Positions 1 through 12,534 of a stretch of DNA of 64,000 bases are shown here, one piece after another. A program made the translations under genes and the position numbers. The DNA is taken from assembly GCA_020746105.1 (NCBI GenBank), contig CM036617.1:173008412-173072411 (forward strand). Direction: 5' to 3'. Origin of the DNA: Trogon surrucura. Taxonomy: Eukaryota > Chordata > Aves > Trogoniformes > Trogonidae. Below the pieces are notes generated by a model. It was not told where the DNA came from. It did no database searches and was given only the letters and a program-made list of their open reading frames with translations. Numbering within the stretch: the stretch's first letter is position 1; every line of letters begins with the position of its first letter.

Positions 1-3000
1 ATCAGCCCGGTTATCAAAAAATCCCAGGTTAGAGTCAACAGAAACCATGCGATCAAAATCTGTACTTCTGAAAGTGTGATCTCAGAACAGTGAGCTCTAT
101 TTCTAGGAATTAGCTAATAAAAAAACCTCATGTCATATTCTTTATGAAGTAAGACACAAGCATGGATACAAAGAGTGCTCTGACCATGCTCTGAGTAAGT
201 TTATTCTGTCAAGTTTAAGCAACAGTACTGCACTGAACGTAAATGCGTAGATAACTCTAAGCTTATTAATATTGTCCAAAAAATCGTAACTGTACTACAT
301 GAATATAATTTTACTCGAGTCCTGACTAATTATGCATTTTGAATGTTCTCAGTCTTGAGTAGTTTATCTCCTTTCTTGACTTCTATCATGTTCTCTCCCT
401 ATACTTCTACCCAAGATTCCACTGCCTCCTCTAAACTCCTCTCGTTTGAAGAACGATTAGCCAACACAATTATCCCTACTTGGAATGAAAGACAAGAGTT
501 GCCACCACTTTTGGTGAGGTGACAGAGCTGTTCAGCTCATCCACGCCAAACAACGTAATTGTCTCCCATTAGCTAATAGTAGTCTGTGGCAGAGAAAGGG
601 CAAAGAATTATAAAGAAAGTTTAGAAAAGTATCCCTACAAGACAGACAAAGGCTCCCCTTCCTAATGAGACTGATGAGCAAAGCAGCTTTCAGAATAGTG
701 TTGTACACACCAGGTTTGCACTACATAAGGAACCCCAGCACCTGTGGAATGCAATCCACCATTCAACCGTTCACTGAGCTTAAACCTTTGGGTTATGTAC
801 CACAAGGTCAAAAGCATCCAGCCTACGTCAGTAGAACTCTGTAGATTTTATTCATCTGTTAGTTTCTTATTGTATAAGTCAATGAGTTCTGCAGGTTGCT
901 AAACAGCTTTCAACCTGCTTGCCCTCACATGAAGCGCAAGATAATGTATCTGCTTAAAGGTTTTATTGTCAAGACATAAAACTTTTTCCAAATTATTGTA
1001 TTTTATTTTCCAGGTTGTAAAGTGTTCAAATAAGCAAATCTGACTTGATTTTACCTTATTCTATTGCTCCATGTCTAGTTTACTTTTATCGCTTCATAAG
1101 CGAACTCCATGGACATTTCACTCTTAGTTACGAGTGCATTTTTTATGAAAGTACTCTATAAAATTCTGTTTGCTGAGCAATAATATTGAACATGTTGACA
1201 TAAGCTACAATGCCCTAAATGGTCTGGGATCTGGTTTTTTTTTTTCTTTCCTTTATCTTTTAAGCCATTGAGTTCACCTGGAGAATTTCTGTTGTCAGTT
1301 CCAGCAACGGACGGGCAAATACTTGCCATGAAGAATGCTTGGCTGTAGAACTTGTTTCCCAGCTGGGCTGCTAGTCCTGCCAGCCTTTAGGGCACAGAGC
1401 AAAGTTTATCTATTTATCTGTGCTTACTAAGAAAATCCATGGGGCTTGTTATCTTAACAGACTTAGCAGGGAAATGAGTTAGGTCTGATGTTCTAGAGGG
1501 TTTTTGTGCTCTCAGATACTAATTAGATCCAGGATTCTCTTTTCTCTAGCAGTTGTTGGTAATATGTTGTGAATTATTTATTAGGCTTTTTGTGAATGTA
1601 AATCCACCCTGATGCCTGGGCAGTGGGCACATGTTTTATAGATATAAATGTTGATCAATAAATAAGTAGCTGTGAGTACTTCTCTGTAGAGGAGAGTCAG
1701 AAAATAATCAGAACAGGGGTAAAAAAATGTAAGGAATATTTTGACACTGAGAGCCTTTTTTGATTGGTGTCATAGCTTTTTCTTTATTTTTTTCTCCCCT
1801 CAATATCCTCTGACTTCTGCCGTGGTATTTCCTAATACACTATGTCACCGCTATAAGGGACAGATGCCATGGTGCCATTTGCAGAAGAATATAAAATGGA
1901 TTGCATTTTGCAAAGTGATATGGGCATATTAGTTACAAAGACACACCCAGAAGAAGTCATCTCCATTCAAGATGTTTTACCTTCAAAGTCCAGGTACAAT
2001 GCCTTGAGCTTTATGAAGAATATTTTATACTACAGACATAGCCTTCTTTTCTCTGTGCAAAGTAACCACGAGGAGATATGGGTACGTTTACTCGTCATTT
2101 ACAGCTGTCTACTAAATATTTCTTGTGAATGTATTTCAGACTACAGGTGGTACATGAACTATTCAACTATTTTTGACTATATTCTTCTCTCTGGACTCTG
2201 AGGCACATTCACTAAGCAAACAGCTGTGGTAGCTAAGACCTTACTGCCTCCTCTCCCCCATCCCAGCTGTTTCTTACTGACCCTTTGCCAGAAATTCTTG
2301 CTCCTGTTCCAGATACAGCAAAACCTGCTGCATCTCAGCTGCTACAGTTCATAATCTGGCATCGTACTGCAAAATAACTTCTATTACTAAGTTAAGCTCA
2401 TGTACAGGACTGTTAAATGGAACAGCTGAGGTGCAGTAAAATGCTCTATTCTACCAGCTCTCCAATTGGGGGCCGTATCTTCTTGAAAGATGTGCTGATT
2501 TAACTAGTTCAGCAAGGTCTACCAGAGCTTGTCTGTCAGTGTTCTCTGGTCACTGTATTCGTCACCTCATTGTTTTAGATGTCTAAAACAATTCTTAACA
2601 AAGTTAAGAACTTCCCATGCATGTAGTAACACCAACAACAGTAACATCACTACAGCATTTGATAACTTTTGTCACCTGCATGGGTGCCACATATATATTT
2701 GCTTTAAAAATAGGAATTCTTTACAATTCAAGAAAACCAACATCCAAAATTCACTGAGAAGCAAAGATGCCTGAACTTATGAACATAAGGTAGGGAAAGT
2801 GACTCAGAACGTGCAAAACTACTCTCAAATGTTTACCCACATCTGCTTCAAGTTTAGTTGAAATATAAACTGTTTAAAACTGGCTGAGGGGAAACTAACA
2901 AATGAACACTATGGAAATAGAAAGGGTAAAATCCTAGCTATATACTAAGAGTAAAATGAAATCACACATTTATTCTATGAGATTTCTGAATATAAGATGA

Positions 3001-4247
3001 TTAAGTTGACAGGAAAATAACAATGTAGTGTTTTTCATCTTTTCAGTATAAGTGAAACAAGTTACGGATATTTCTGCAAAACTAGCTACTGTGACTTAGA
3101 TGACTATTAGGTACAGCAAATATTTTCAGGGACGTTCCATTCAGGTTTGCCTTGTAACCACCTGTGCAGAAGGGAAGGTCATACGCAACACATATCGCTC
3201 TGTTCCCTTAACTGGACGGCACAAGGAATACAGCAGCAAAGAATTTGCTCAGATATGTGTGTTTTCATGGGAAGAAAGTATCTTGTAGTCCTGATGAAAT
3301 CAGTCTCTTATTATACTTCAAAAGGTGGAAAACATCCAGACAGAGAATTCCCAGGGTAAGAATCTGTTGTTATAAATATGAGAGTAAAATGTAGCACTAT
3401 GTTGAATTAACACTTGCCAGACAAACAGGACAACCTCTGAAACACAGCCCAATTTGCATTGTTTTACAAACATAATGTGCTGTGAAGTAGACTAAAGCAG
3501 CTGTTACTTAGACTCAAACTGAAGAGAAATTCAAATTATTTATACTGTTAGACCTTTCTCCATTAACAGCTGCTTCAGACCTTTTGCCCAGAGGAAAAAT
3601 ACAGATGGATTTTGCAATACGAGAAGCACAATACATTGGACTTCAATTATTGGAAATAACAAAGTTTTTAACAGGGAAATATTAATACTGATGATGCAGC
3701 TTAATAAGATTTTCATGAAAACAAATTACTCTTTCTAGCAGGCTCACAGCTTGGGATATAGGCATGTTGGGTATATAATTACTCTAATTACAGGGAAAAT
3801 TGAAGGAATTTTACTATAATTGCCCATTAGTTGGTTGTCCTGAACATTACAGTCACCGTATCTATTTTTGCAACCACAGATTTCCAAAGGGCAGTACAAT
3901 ATTGGTGACTCTCCATTCTGGTATATGGCTATTGATTATGCTTCCAGCATACAAGAATTAGTGCTTTCTGAATGTAGTCCCATCCTCCAGCACTCGCTTC
4001 CAATTCTGTGACTTTTGCTTTGACTAGGAGATTCAGCAAGAAAGGAAAAGATGAATGCAAATTAATTATTTACCTTCAAAAATTTTTCTATGTTGTGTCC
4101 TTGTTGCACTTCGTATTTACAACTTCCCATGCAAAAAGCCTAAAAAACAAAAGCTTTTTCCCTAGAGCAAGCCAAAGTCTTTAAAGCACAGTTTCAGAAA
4201 AGGGTATATTTTGTCTTTTCTTGAATTTTCCTTTGGATCCTGAAATT
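1..4247. other. Unique AT-rich sequence, no gene recognised
   Basis: No coding region, RNA gene or mobile element could be supported here on either strand. Open frames are short and lack known motifs; the longest (1869-2201, plus, about 110 codons) resembles no family I know and has low-complexity neighbours. Simple runs such as the T tract near 1235 are present. The stretch reads as ordinary neutral or noncoding vertebrate DNA. Confidence 0.6.
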
Positions 4248-4455
4248 ACAGAATCACAAAATTACAGAATGTTTGATAGTGACAGGGACCTCTGGAGATC
4301 ATCTAGTGCCACCCTACAGCTAAAGCAGTTTGCTCAGGACCATGACTAACTGATTTCTGAATACCTGTAAGAAATGAGACTCCATAACTTCACTGGACAA
4401 CTTCTTCCAGTTGTTGTTCAACCACCTTCAGAGTAAAAAATTTTTTTCTTATGCA
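4248..4455 (-). mobile_element. Old CR1 LINE 3' fragment
   Basis: Read on the minus strand, this ends in a degenerate CR1 tail (ATTCTGTAATTTTGTGATT), preceded by a diverged form of the avian CR1 3' block that ends 'GGTCCCT'. The left part (about 4370-4455 on plus) matches the usual CR1 segment for 'change of a flank, stress on small group', seen here as the remnant GAGACTCC and AACTTCTTCCAG. Divergence is clearly higher than in the copies at 5707-7258 or 30702-30972, so this is an older insertion. It carries no open frame and no visible target site duplication, as expected for CR1. Confidence 0.7.
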
Positions 4456-4866
4456 TATAGCTACACACAGCAAATAGAGATTCATGAAAATGCATAATAT
4501 TTTAACTATTGTTTAATGCAGTTGCCTTTCTATTGAGTTTCATTTTTGCTTCTACATGGCTTACAGACTCAACCATCAGTCTTCTGTTGTTACCCTCAAC
4601 TATATTCCTATTTTATTTGAGACACTCTTGCATTTTATTCAATGGAAGTGAAATTTTCTACCAGGGAAATAAACCCTAGAGGAACTATTTTGTTTTTACA
4701 CTACCTACAAATAGAATTTGGCCACTCCTATCTAATCTTAAAAAAATGTCTGAATTACTATGAATTGCTTAGCTTCAAAATGGGATAAGATTCATGGAAA
4801 AAATATGCAACAACCAAAAATGTACCTGATTACAGTACTTTAGGTGTCATTCTGAGATCAATTTGG

Positions 4867-4884
4867 AAAAAAAAAAAAAAAAAA
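4867..4884. repeat. Poly(A) run, 18 bases
   Basis: Uninterrupted A18. No retroposed sequence was recognised upstream, so it is called only as a mononucleotide repeat. Confidence 0.9.
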
Positions 4885-5359
4885 GAGGTACATAATTAAT
4901 CTATTTCTGTAAAGAATCATATGATTTCATGGCTAAGTTTTCAAGTTATGGGAACAATCCCATAAGGAAATTCTGGCTACACAGTAAGCTTTACTTTCTG
5001 TGTAGCCCGTCACAGCACCAAACAATCCGGACAGTGAAACAAAATCAAGTCAGTTGAAATGCCAAAAATCTCATCTAATACTAGACTTCCCTTAGAATAA
5101 AAGAATTTGGACTCTCAAACTCATTTTCCACTACACAGCATGTATCATTCGAAACAAGAGATTCGGACAGGCCTGTGAAATCCTTCTATGAGCTCAGATG
5201 TGCCATCACTGCCATTCTGTCTCTTGGTAGGAGGACCTGAAAGTATGAATACTCTTGCATCTTCCTAGAGCCAAGACCCATCATTGTCAATTCCACATTA
5301 CCCAGAAGGGATCTAAAATTTGCCATCAAAATACTGATGATTAGAAGAACTGATATATG

Positions 5360-5382
5360 TTTATTTATTTATTTATTTATTA
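5360..5382. repeat. TTTA tetranucleotide microsatellite
   Basis: About five and a half TTTA units, likely length-variable. Confidence 0.9.
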
Positions 5383-5486
5383 AAAATCTGGAATGAGATT
5401 CAGCTCCCATCAAAGGTCATCGACATTTTTTTATGGAAGAAGTATAAGATCTTGAACAAACTCTTGATGGAGTAGATAGCTGTATG

Positions 5487-5515
5487 CAACAACAACAACA
5501 ACAAAAAAATAAAAA
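5487..5515. repeat. CAA trinucleotide microsatellite running into A-rich tract
   Basis: About six CAA units followed by an A-rich tract. Confidence 0.85.
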
Positions 5516-5706
5516 CCAGGAGGGAATACCTGGACTTCTTACTAGACAGCTGCAACTTGCTACTTCAGATGTGTTACATCCCCAGTGATCAGAGTGACAA
5601 AAAAACTGATCCAAGAGATCCACTTCGCCTCTCACTTTTAGGACAGGGCTGTTGGCATACAGTGGCATGGTTTTGCATGCACCTATATATAAAACCAGTG
5701 TTGGGT

Positions 5707-7258
5707 ACAGAATCACAGAATCACAGAATGTTAGAGACTGGAAGGGACCTCGAAAGATCATCAAGTCCAATCCCCCTGCCAGAGCAAGAACGCCTAGATT
5801 ATGCTACATAGGAATGTGTCCAGGCGGGTCTTGAATGTCTCCAGAGAAGGAGACTCCACAACCTCCCTGGGCAGCCTGTTCCAGGGCTCCATCACCCTCA
5901 CTGAGAAGAAGTTTCTTCTCGAGTTTAAGCGGAACCTCTTATGTTCCAGTTTCAGCCCATTACCCCTTGTCCTATCATTGGTTGTCACCGAGAAGAGCCT
6001 GGCTCCATCCTCGTGACGCTCACCCTTGATATATTTGTAAACGTTAATGAGGTCACCCCTCAGTCTCCTCTTCTCCAAACTAAAGAGCCCCAGCTCCTTC
6101 AGTCTTTTCTCATAAGGGAGATGCTCCACTCCCTTCATCATCCTAGTTGCCCTGTGCTGGACTCTCTCCAGCAGTTCCCTGTCTTTCTTGAACTGAGGGG
6201 CCCAGAACTGGACACAATATTCCAGATGGGGTCTCACCAGGGCAGAGTAGAGGGGAAGGAGAACCTCTCTCGACCTACTAACCACCCCCCTTCTAATACA
6301 CCCCAGGATGCCATTGGCCTTCCTGGCCACAAGTGCACACTGCTGGCTCATGGTCATCCTGCTGTCCACCAAGACTCCCAGGTCACTTTCCCCTACACTG
6401 CACTCTAATAAGTCATTCCCCAACTTTTACTGGAACCCGAGGTTGTTCCTACCCAGATGCAAGACCCTACATTTACCCTTGTTATATTTCATTAAATTTT
6501 TCCCCGCCCAACCCTCCAGCCTGTCCAGGTCTCACTGGATGGCAGCACAGCCTTCTGGTGTGTCAACCACTCCTCCCAGCTTGGTGTCATCAGCAAACTT
6601 GCTGATAGTACTCTCTAGTCCCTCATCCAAGTCATTGATGAATATATTGAATAATACTGGTCGCAGTACCGACCCTTGAGGGACTCCACTGGATACAGGC
6701 CTCCAACCAGACTCCGCCCCATTGACCACGACTCTTTGGCTTCTTCCCCTTAGCCAGTTCGCAGTCCACCTCACTACTCGAGAGTCTAGACCACACTTCC
6801 TCAGTTTAGCAGCAAGGATGCTGTGGGAGACTGTGTCAAATGCTTTACTGAAGTCAAGGTAGACCACATCCACCGCCCCGCCATCATCTATCCACCTTGT
6901 TATATCCTCGTAAAAAGCTATGAGGTTAGTCAAGCACGACTTCCCTTTGGTGAAGCCATGTTGACTGTCTCTAATGACCCTCTTATCCCTGATATGCCTT
7001 GAGATGGCACCAAGGATAAGTCGTTCCATCACTTTCCCAGGGATGGAGGTGAGGCTGACCGGTCTATAGTTTCCCGGGTCCTCCTTCTTGCCCTTTTTGA
7101 AGACTGGAGTGACATTTGCCTCCCTTCAGTCCTCAGGCACCTCTCCCGTCTCCCAAGACTTGGTAAAGATGATGGAGAGTGGTCTAGCAATGACATCAGC
7201 CAGCTCCCTCAGCACCCGTGGGTGCATCCCATCTGGACCCATGGATGTACGTTTAGAT
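5707..7258 (-). mobile_element. CR1 LINE, 5'-truncated, 3' part of ORF2 plus 3' UTR
   Basis: On the minus strand the element begins inside ORF2 just before the CR1 '[12 protein letters not shown]' block (about 7250). It runs through the reverse transcriptase and the C-terminal region, and ends in the 3' UTR with the diagnostic block at about 5730-5760 and a tail of three ATTCTGTG-type units (5707-5730). Length is about 1.55 kb, against roughly 4.5 kb for full-length CR1, so the 5' end is truncated, which is usual for this family because reverse transcription starts at the 3' tail. No target site duplication is visible, also typical. Reading frame preservation suggests it is among the younger copies here. 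The exact 5' edge is uncertain by about 15 bases. Confidence 0.95.
5794..7258 (-). pseudogene. CR1 ORF2 reverse transcriptase, broken by three nonsense codons
   Basis: One uninterrupted frame of about 490 codons, with no frameshift, is closed by the natural TAG at 5794-5796. It is broken by TGA at 7126-7128 (replacing the Trp of the PEDW motif), TGA at 6532-6534 (probably a CpG-decayed Arg codon, CGA to TGA) and TAA at 6427-6429. Visible RT landmarks are the LDFSKAFD motif A near 6835-6861, the motif B region GVPQGSVL (with R in place of the usual G after it) and the catalytic FADD at 6586-6597, which is intact. The C-terminal region carries the CR1 blocks [23 protein letters not shown] and WNRLPREVV. 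The intact protein would copy CR1 RNA at the insertion site in the nucleus. The endonuclease domain lies upstream of the truncation and is absent, so this copy cannot move. Confidence 0.93.
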
Positions 7259-7485
7259 GGGATGAATACAAAGGGTGAGAAGACAAGGTGATGCTTGGTG
7301 TGTGCTGACCTGCAATCATCCAGACACCCAAGAACTAATATTCTCCAAAAGAAAGGCAAACATACGAAAATTGTGCATGTTTACACCGCAAGCTCAGCTA
7401 GGAAAGCCAACTGTCAGTTCTACCTGCATGTCTGCTCCTTGGGAGAGCATAACAAGATGGACAGCTGCAGGAGCCTGGCAGAGTT

Positions 7486-7501
7486 ACACACACACACACA
7501 C
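7486..7501. repeat. CA dinucleotide microsatellite
   Basis: About eight AC units. Confidence 0.9.
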
Positions 7502-9175
7502 TATCAACACCATTTGCACAGGGAAGGAGAGGAAAGTTAGGAAAATCAGATGTAGCTCTCTCTATAGAGCTGTCGCCTGATCAAAGGGATGTTACTTCTC
7601 TGCCTTTTCCCAGTTACCTTCTTCTCCTTGGAACAACTTTCCTGGGTTTCCTGCCATCTGCCCCGGCTGAGAGGAACAAGGTGAAAACTCACAAGGAGTA
7701 GACTTAGCCTGGTAGGAGGTAAAACTACTATATAAAAGCAAAAGTGTTTGGGGTGAGCTCTGGTTTTGAGCCATGAGCAGAAAGACAAGGTAGAACACCA
7801 CTAATGTTACTGAGGTGGATACACTCCCAATGGGAAGCAGCCAAAGTGCCCTTTTTGGTGTCACTGTGTAGCACAGCTGGTCAGTGCCTGCAGGTCATTT
7901 TCACAGGCAGTTATGTCTTTATTCTTTATAATGCCTACAGAGGAACATTTTCCTTCGTGTCCTGAAGGCATTCAAGGCACTGCTGCTCAGAGGCTATGTA
8001 TTTTCACATTTGTGCTCTCTTCCTTTCACCTTCCACCTCCCCACCCTTAGGCCTTAAGGACTATAATACAGATATTTTTGTAGTGGTTCATTTTAGCTGC
8101 TCTAAACAGGCGAAAAAGTATACCTTCTAGCGGCATGACTCACTTGAAAGCCTGTTTTCATGCCGAGCACAATAGCTGAAGTCAGGATCCACTTTGCATA
8201 TGCTCTAAGAGGGTTCACAGCTACTGTGCTGTAGGAGGATGGTAGGGGAGCAGGTAATTATAGCCCATGAGTACAGGTATCTTCATACCCTTCTACAGAA
8301 GCCTTTTTCTGGAATTTCTTCACTCCTGAAGATGGGAATGACTGAGGATTTATAACAGTCCTCAGGAGAAGCAAGGGCTTTAAGATTTGGAGACATAAGG
8401 GCAAATTCTTCTCTTGAACGCACGTGGAGAAATTAGCTGTATGAAATAAAGCCAGGTACTGTGACTCTTTCTCGTAGGTAAATATTTCTTTAATCTTTTT
8501 TTTTTTTTAAAGGGTTATTTTTTGGTATATCCAGCTGTGGCCTGTAGCAGAAAGGAATATCTCATAATGAGCTCTGTTATAAATGGCTCTGAAACACAGA
8601 GTGTTGGAATGCCACTAAAAATATTTTGTCTGTGGCTTTTGCTAAGGCTCAGCTCCTCAGGAAATACTTTCATTGTTTAATGCTGTCATTTTGTACATAT
8701 CCAATATTTTCTTAATCTGTCACTGGGAATAGTTTATTTATAACAAGCTTATTTTCCAATTGCATGCTGTAAATATGTCTTAACAGTCTTGCCAAAAACA
8801 CTAACTATTCACCATAACTACTCAGTTATAGAGATTTAACCAGTTTACTGGCTTTTAAAAATACCAGAAGTATGTGTCAAATCCTCCCTTATGCCCTCTT
8901 TTTTCCACTGAAATAGTGAGTGTACAAGTTTGTGTCAGGAGTCACTTTGCTGATTAAACAAAATTATAAAAATAAAGGACTGATTATGTCTCTAGATTAA
9001 TCCCTGAGTTTGTCATTCATACCTCTCCAGAAGTAATTCCTAAGGACAGTGTGACTTAAGACACCTACTCTGTGTTTTGAACTTGCTCCTTAAAAATTTA
9101 CCACTACCCTATAATAAAAGCAGCTTATGGCAACTATAACACAAGAAGCCCAGATGCTCTTGCTGAGGAATTTTT

Positions 9176-9213
9176 GAGCATCTCTTATTCTCATTAGAGC
9201 ATCTCTTATTCTC
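9176..9213. repeat. 17-base direct duplication
   Basis: GAGCATCTCTTATTCTC occurs at 9176-9192 and again, identical, at 9197-9213 with a 4-base spacer. The copies are perfect, which suggests a recent replication-slippage duplication. Confidence 0.9.
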
Positions 9214-9680
9214 CCCTGGACGATGTGAGAGGGAAGAAAGAGGTCTTCTGTTTCTTATGTCTCAGGGTTATTATATATACTGCCTATTAAATTTCACAGC
9301 TGGCAACAAAGCAAGGCTTATAAAATGTGTTTCATAAGCAGTACATCCCATAGTGCGTATTCTACAATGAGATTCTGTTTGTTTGGGGGAGCTAAATGAT
9401 CAAAATTAGCTCTTAAGGGTCTTGTACTCTTTAGATGTTATTAAGTCTATATATGTGCATGCGTGCATGTGTGTATGCACCTGAGAATAAAAATGAAGCT
9501 ATGTGGAGTACAGAGTACTTGTTGAAGCATTCATACGTCTGCCAGCAAGTTTGCTGACAGTTTGAGGTTTTTTAATGTATTTACACAGCTGTAATATATA
9601 TATTTTTATGGGAAACATTTTCCATCATTAGCTTTCCAACAGGTTAAGAAGGTTATTCATAGATATATCTACACACAATG

Positions 9681-9743
9681 AGCCAAATTCTGGTCTCAGC
9701 TGTAATGGTGTAAATCCAGAGTCACTCCATTAAAATCGATTGC
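9681..9743 (+). repeat. Ancient palindromic (MITE-like) repeat, left half
   Basis: The core AATTCTGGTCTCA, a 7-base spacer, then TGGTGTAAATC is followed by a centre resembling ACTCCATTAAAAT. The same two blocks at the same spacing occur in reverse complement at 38480-38520. I recall a widespread palindromic amniote repeat of this form (CAAATTCTG, then GTGTAAATC, then a CTCCATTGA-type centre, then the mirror half), common in turtles, crocodilians and birds. The mirror half is missing here; the sequence after the centre is a T-rich tract. The family name is not given because I cannot check it. Confidence 0.55.
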
Positions 9744-9755
9744 TTTTGCTTGCTT

Positions 9756-9815
9756 CTTTTTTTTTTTTGCTTTTTTTTTCTTTCTTTGCTTTTTTTTTTT
9801 CCTTTCTTTCTTTTA
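9756..9815. repeat. T-rich low-complexity tract
   Basis: Nearly pure pyrimidine with T runs broken by single C and G bases. The frame through it encodes only Phe, Leu and Ser runs and is not a gene. Confidence 0.9.
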
Positions 9816-10745
9816 ACTTGTACCTGGTACCAGAGAAGAATTTGTCCTCCTTGTATTCCGGGATACCAACAAGACTGCTGACCTTCTGTGCTCAAGCAGA
9901 TAATCTGCTGGTCACTTCTGTGTCATAGCTGTGGAAACTGCCTGCCAGCTCTCAGTGCATTCTGCAGTCATATGCTTCAGCTGATAAGATGATAGAAATC
10001 AATCTTTCTGAAAGCAATGTCCAAAGGCTGTCTCTAGGAGCGTTTTTAATTCACAACTTCTGTCTCTATCTCACCAGTATCTTAAAAAAACAGTTTAGAA
10101 ATTCCCCGGGTATTTATTTCTCTTGACTAAAATCCACATACACACTTTAGCCACACCTGGGGTAAATTGACATTAAAACATCATTAAAATGTGGCTCATG
10201 ATATGGGCCCCAAACTGATCTTGCCTCTGCAAGTGGAAATCTTTTGTAGCTGCATTTCAGTCATTAGAAAGTAATTCCAGATTTCTGCTGTCTTCATAGA
10301 GACTGGAATTTATCCTTCTTTGTCGAGTTGTTCTTTTTAGCTAATATGGTTAGACAAGTTTTTAGAGCTAACATTCTTTTTCAGCTGTGTCAGGAGATTT
10401 TTAAAAGCTACCTTGTCACTTGTCTTAATGTGGCAGCTTTATGGCTGTAGGGATGCTGTCTCTCAGCAGCTCCTGCACTGCCATTTCTTTCCACTGCAAG
10501 AAAGTCGATGGCTTAAAAGGAGCTGAGAAAAACTAAGTCATGCTGGAGCTACAGGGCTTTCCATGGAGCGTAAACTGCCCTCTTTTCAGGGTTGCTTTAA
10601 GTTAATTATGCGGAAGGGAACAGTCAAAGTCATCTGGGAGATCTGGGACACACTCCTGTGGTATATGAGTGAGTTAAGCAGGCTGTAAAGCCTGGTTAGA
10701 ACTTGGATGCTGCCTAAACTGAATGATATTTCTATCAAAGCAATA

Positions 10746-10766
10746 TTTTTTTTTTTTTTTTTTTTT
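10746..10766. repeat. Poly(T) run, 21 bases
   Basis: Uninterrupted T21. It could be a minus-strand poly(A) tail, but no retrocopy was recognised to its right. Confidence 0.9.
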
Positions 10767-12534
10767 GCAAAAGCTGGTTATAAAACAGTAATTTCCCACA
10801 CATTGCAGCATTCCATCTCATTGCAGGACAAGCTGCAATACAAACACAGAAATCAACAAAGTGAATTAGATTGGAAACTATCTTCTACAGGGGCCAAATT
10901 TTCTCACGTATTTCTACTCTACCAGACCGAGCTAAACCCTGATTCCCTACTTCAAGTCTGTCAGGGAGACTGGAGTAAGCCCCAAATAGGTTGCTGGATT
11001 TCTGATCTAATATGGGACTTCCTTTCAATAAAAGGACAATAGGTTGAAGTATGGGGACATTATTAATTTCTGCATTTTCTATGCAGTTTTAGTAGGAACC
11101 ACTGAATCTGAGACTGAAATATAGGCAGTCCTCCAGCCTCTCTCACCCTGCTCTGTCCAGTCCACTTCTTGTGACCCCCAGATACACCCATCTGACAGCA
11201 ACAGTGACAGTCAGAGGCCACAAGCAATGCGATAGACACTGGGGACCAGAAAACTGTTGCTGGGTGCTCAGAGCAGTACCTGGGTGGCAGCAATTGAGTG
11301 ATGAGTGAGGGGTAAGGGTGGGTCTGAGCAGTCTCATTGCCAGCCACATCTGCTGCCCAAAGCTGGGGCTATATGCAAATCCCAGTTGGTTTTGAGGTCT
11401 GTTATAACTTGCCTGAGAAAAATACCCCATGCAAAGGTTCTGTCACATACAAAGGAAAGGTGAGGATTTTTCAAGGAAAGGTTATTAAAGTCTGTGACAA
11501 GGTGCCAAGAAATTCAAACACAAAGTCCCTTAAAAATAAGAGTAAATGTGTGAGAAAATCTGCATTTCAAGGATTTGCGTAGTGTAGCCCTATATAATGT
11601 TACAGGATTTAATCCTGAATGTCGTAATCTTAACCATACACTAGTATGTGTTTTTAAACGTAATGCATTTTGATGTCCTGTTTGCATTGGACTCACTACT
11701 GTAGGCCTCTGCAGGACATTCTGTTTACAAAAGAGATTACCAAAAATAAAAATTACAAAACAAAGTGGTGTAAGCTACAGAAATGAGAGTAGGAATGCCT
11801 CACTCCGGAAGTTTTTGCCACAAGTCCAGATATAAACAAGGCCAAAGGGACTTAGTATAAATCGTGTTATTTTCCTATTACCTCGGTAAGACAGGAGCTC
11901 AACAGCTATCCTGGCCTTTATTTACAGGCTATAACCTGGAACTAGTTGAAACCTACTTTCATTCAGTTTGTAGTTCATGAAACAGCTGTACTGAAATGGA
12001 AAAATTTTGTGTTGAGTTCTTTATCTTCAAGATGTAAATAAACCTCCTCTTCTAAGAAGTATATTCCTGCTTATGAATCATTTGTCTCTGACTTTCTACA
12101 AGCCTAACAAGGAAAGGCAGCTTTTGAAAATTTAGCCCCTTTCCAGCCTAGCAAAGATGGACTGAGCTCTGGCTTTTGCACTGACTTACAATTACACCTA
12201 TTATCAGTTGGGACAACATTGAGGTTTTTTCTCTTTCTCCTGCTCTCTTTCACTGTTGTGTCCCTTTATCCCCAAATTTCCAAGTTATTGCACCACAAGT
12301 TTACGGTTACATACGTGCTGCTCTTCCTTTATTATTTTTTTCTTTTCCTATCTGTTTAGTTACTCCCACAGACTTAAACCCTTCTGGATCATGGAGGTAT
12401 CGCATGGGTCGTCTGGGCACTGCTAAACAATTACTACTCTTCGCTTAATTTCTTATCCCCACTGTAAGCAACTTGTGTGCCACTTGACAATGTGCTTAGT
12501 TCCTATTATATCTTTAGTTTCCTATTAAAATCAA

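Larger units (their letters stand above)
4456..5706. other. Unique sequence with short simple repeats
   Basis: No gene seen. The stretch contains an 18-base A run (4867-4884), a TTTA tetranucleotide repeat (5360-5382) and a CAA trinucleotide repeat running into A (5487-5515). It separates two minus-strand CR1 copies. Confidence 0.6.
7259..12534. other. Unique sequence, no gene recognised
   Basis: No coding exon could be supported. Contents are a CA microsatellite (7486-7501), a 17-base tandem duplication (9176-9213), half of an ancient palindromic repeat (9681-9743), a long T-rich tract (9756-9815) and a T21 run (10746-10766). Open frames of up to about 110 codons exist but show no domain, and some are artefacts of the T-rich tracts. 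Confidence 0.6.

Noticed and set aside
5801..6679. Several plus-strand open frames of 60 to 155 codons
   Set aside because: They are antisense readings of the minus-strand CR1 and carry no independent protein signal.
9740..9928. 62-codon frame made of Phe and Leu runs
   Set aside because: Produced by a T-rich tract; low complexity, not a gene.
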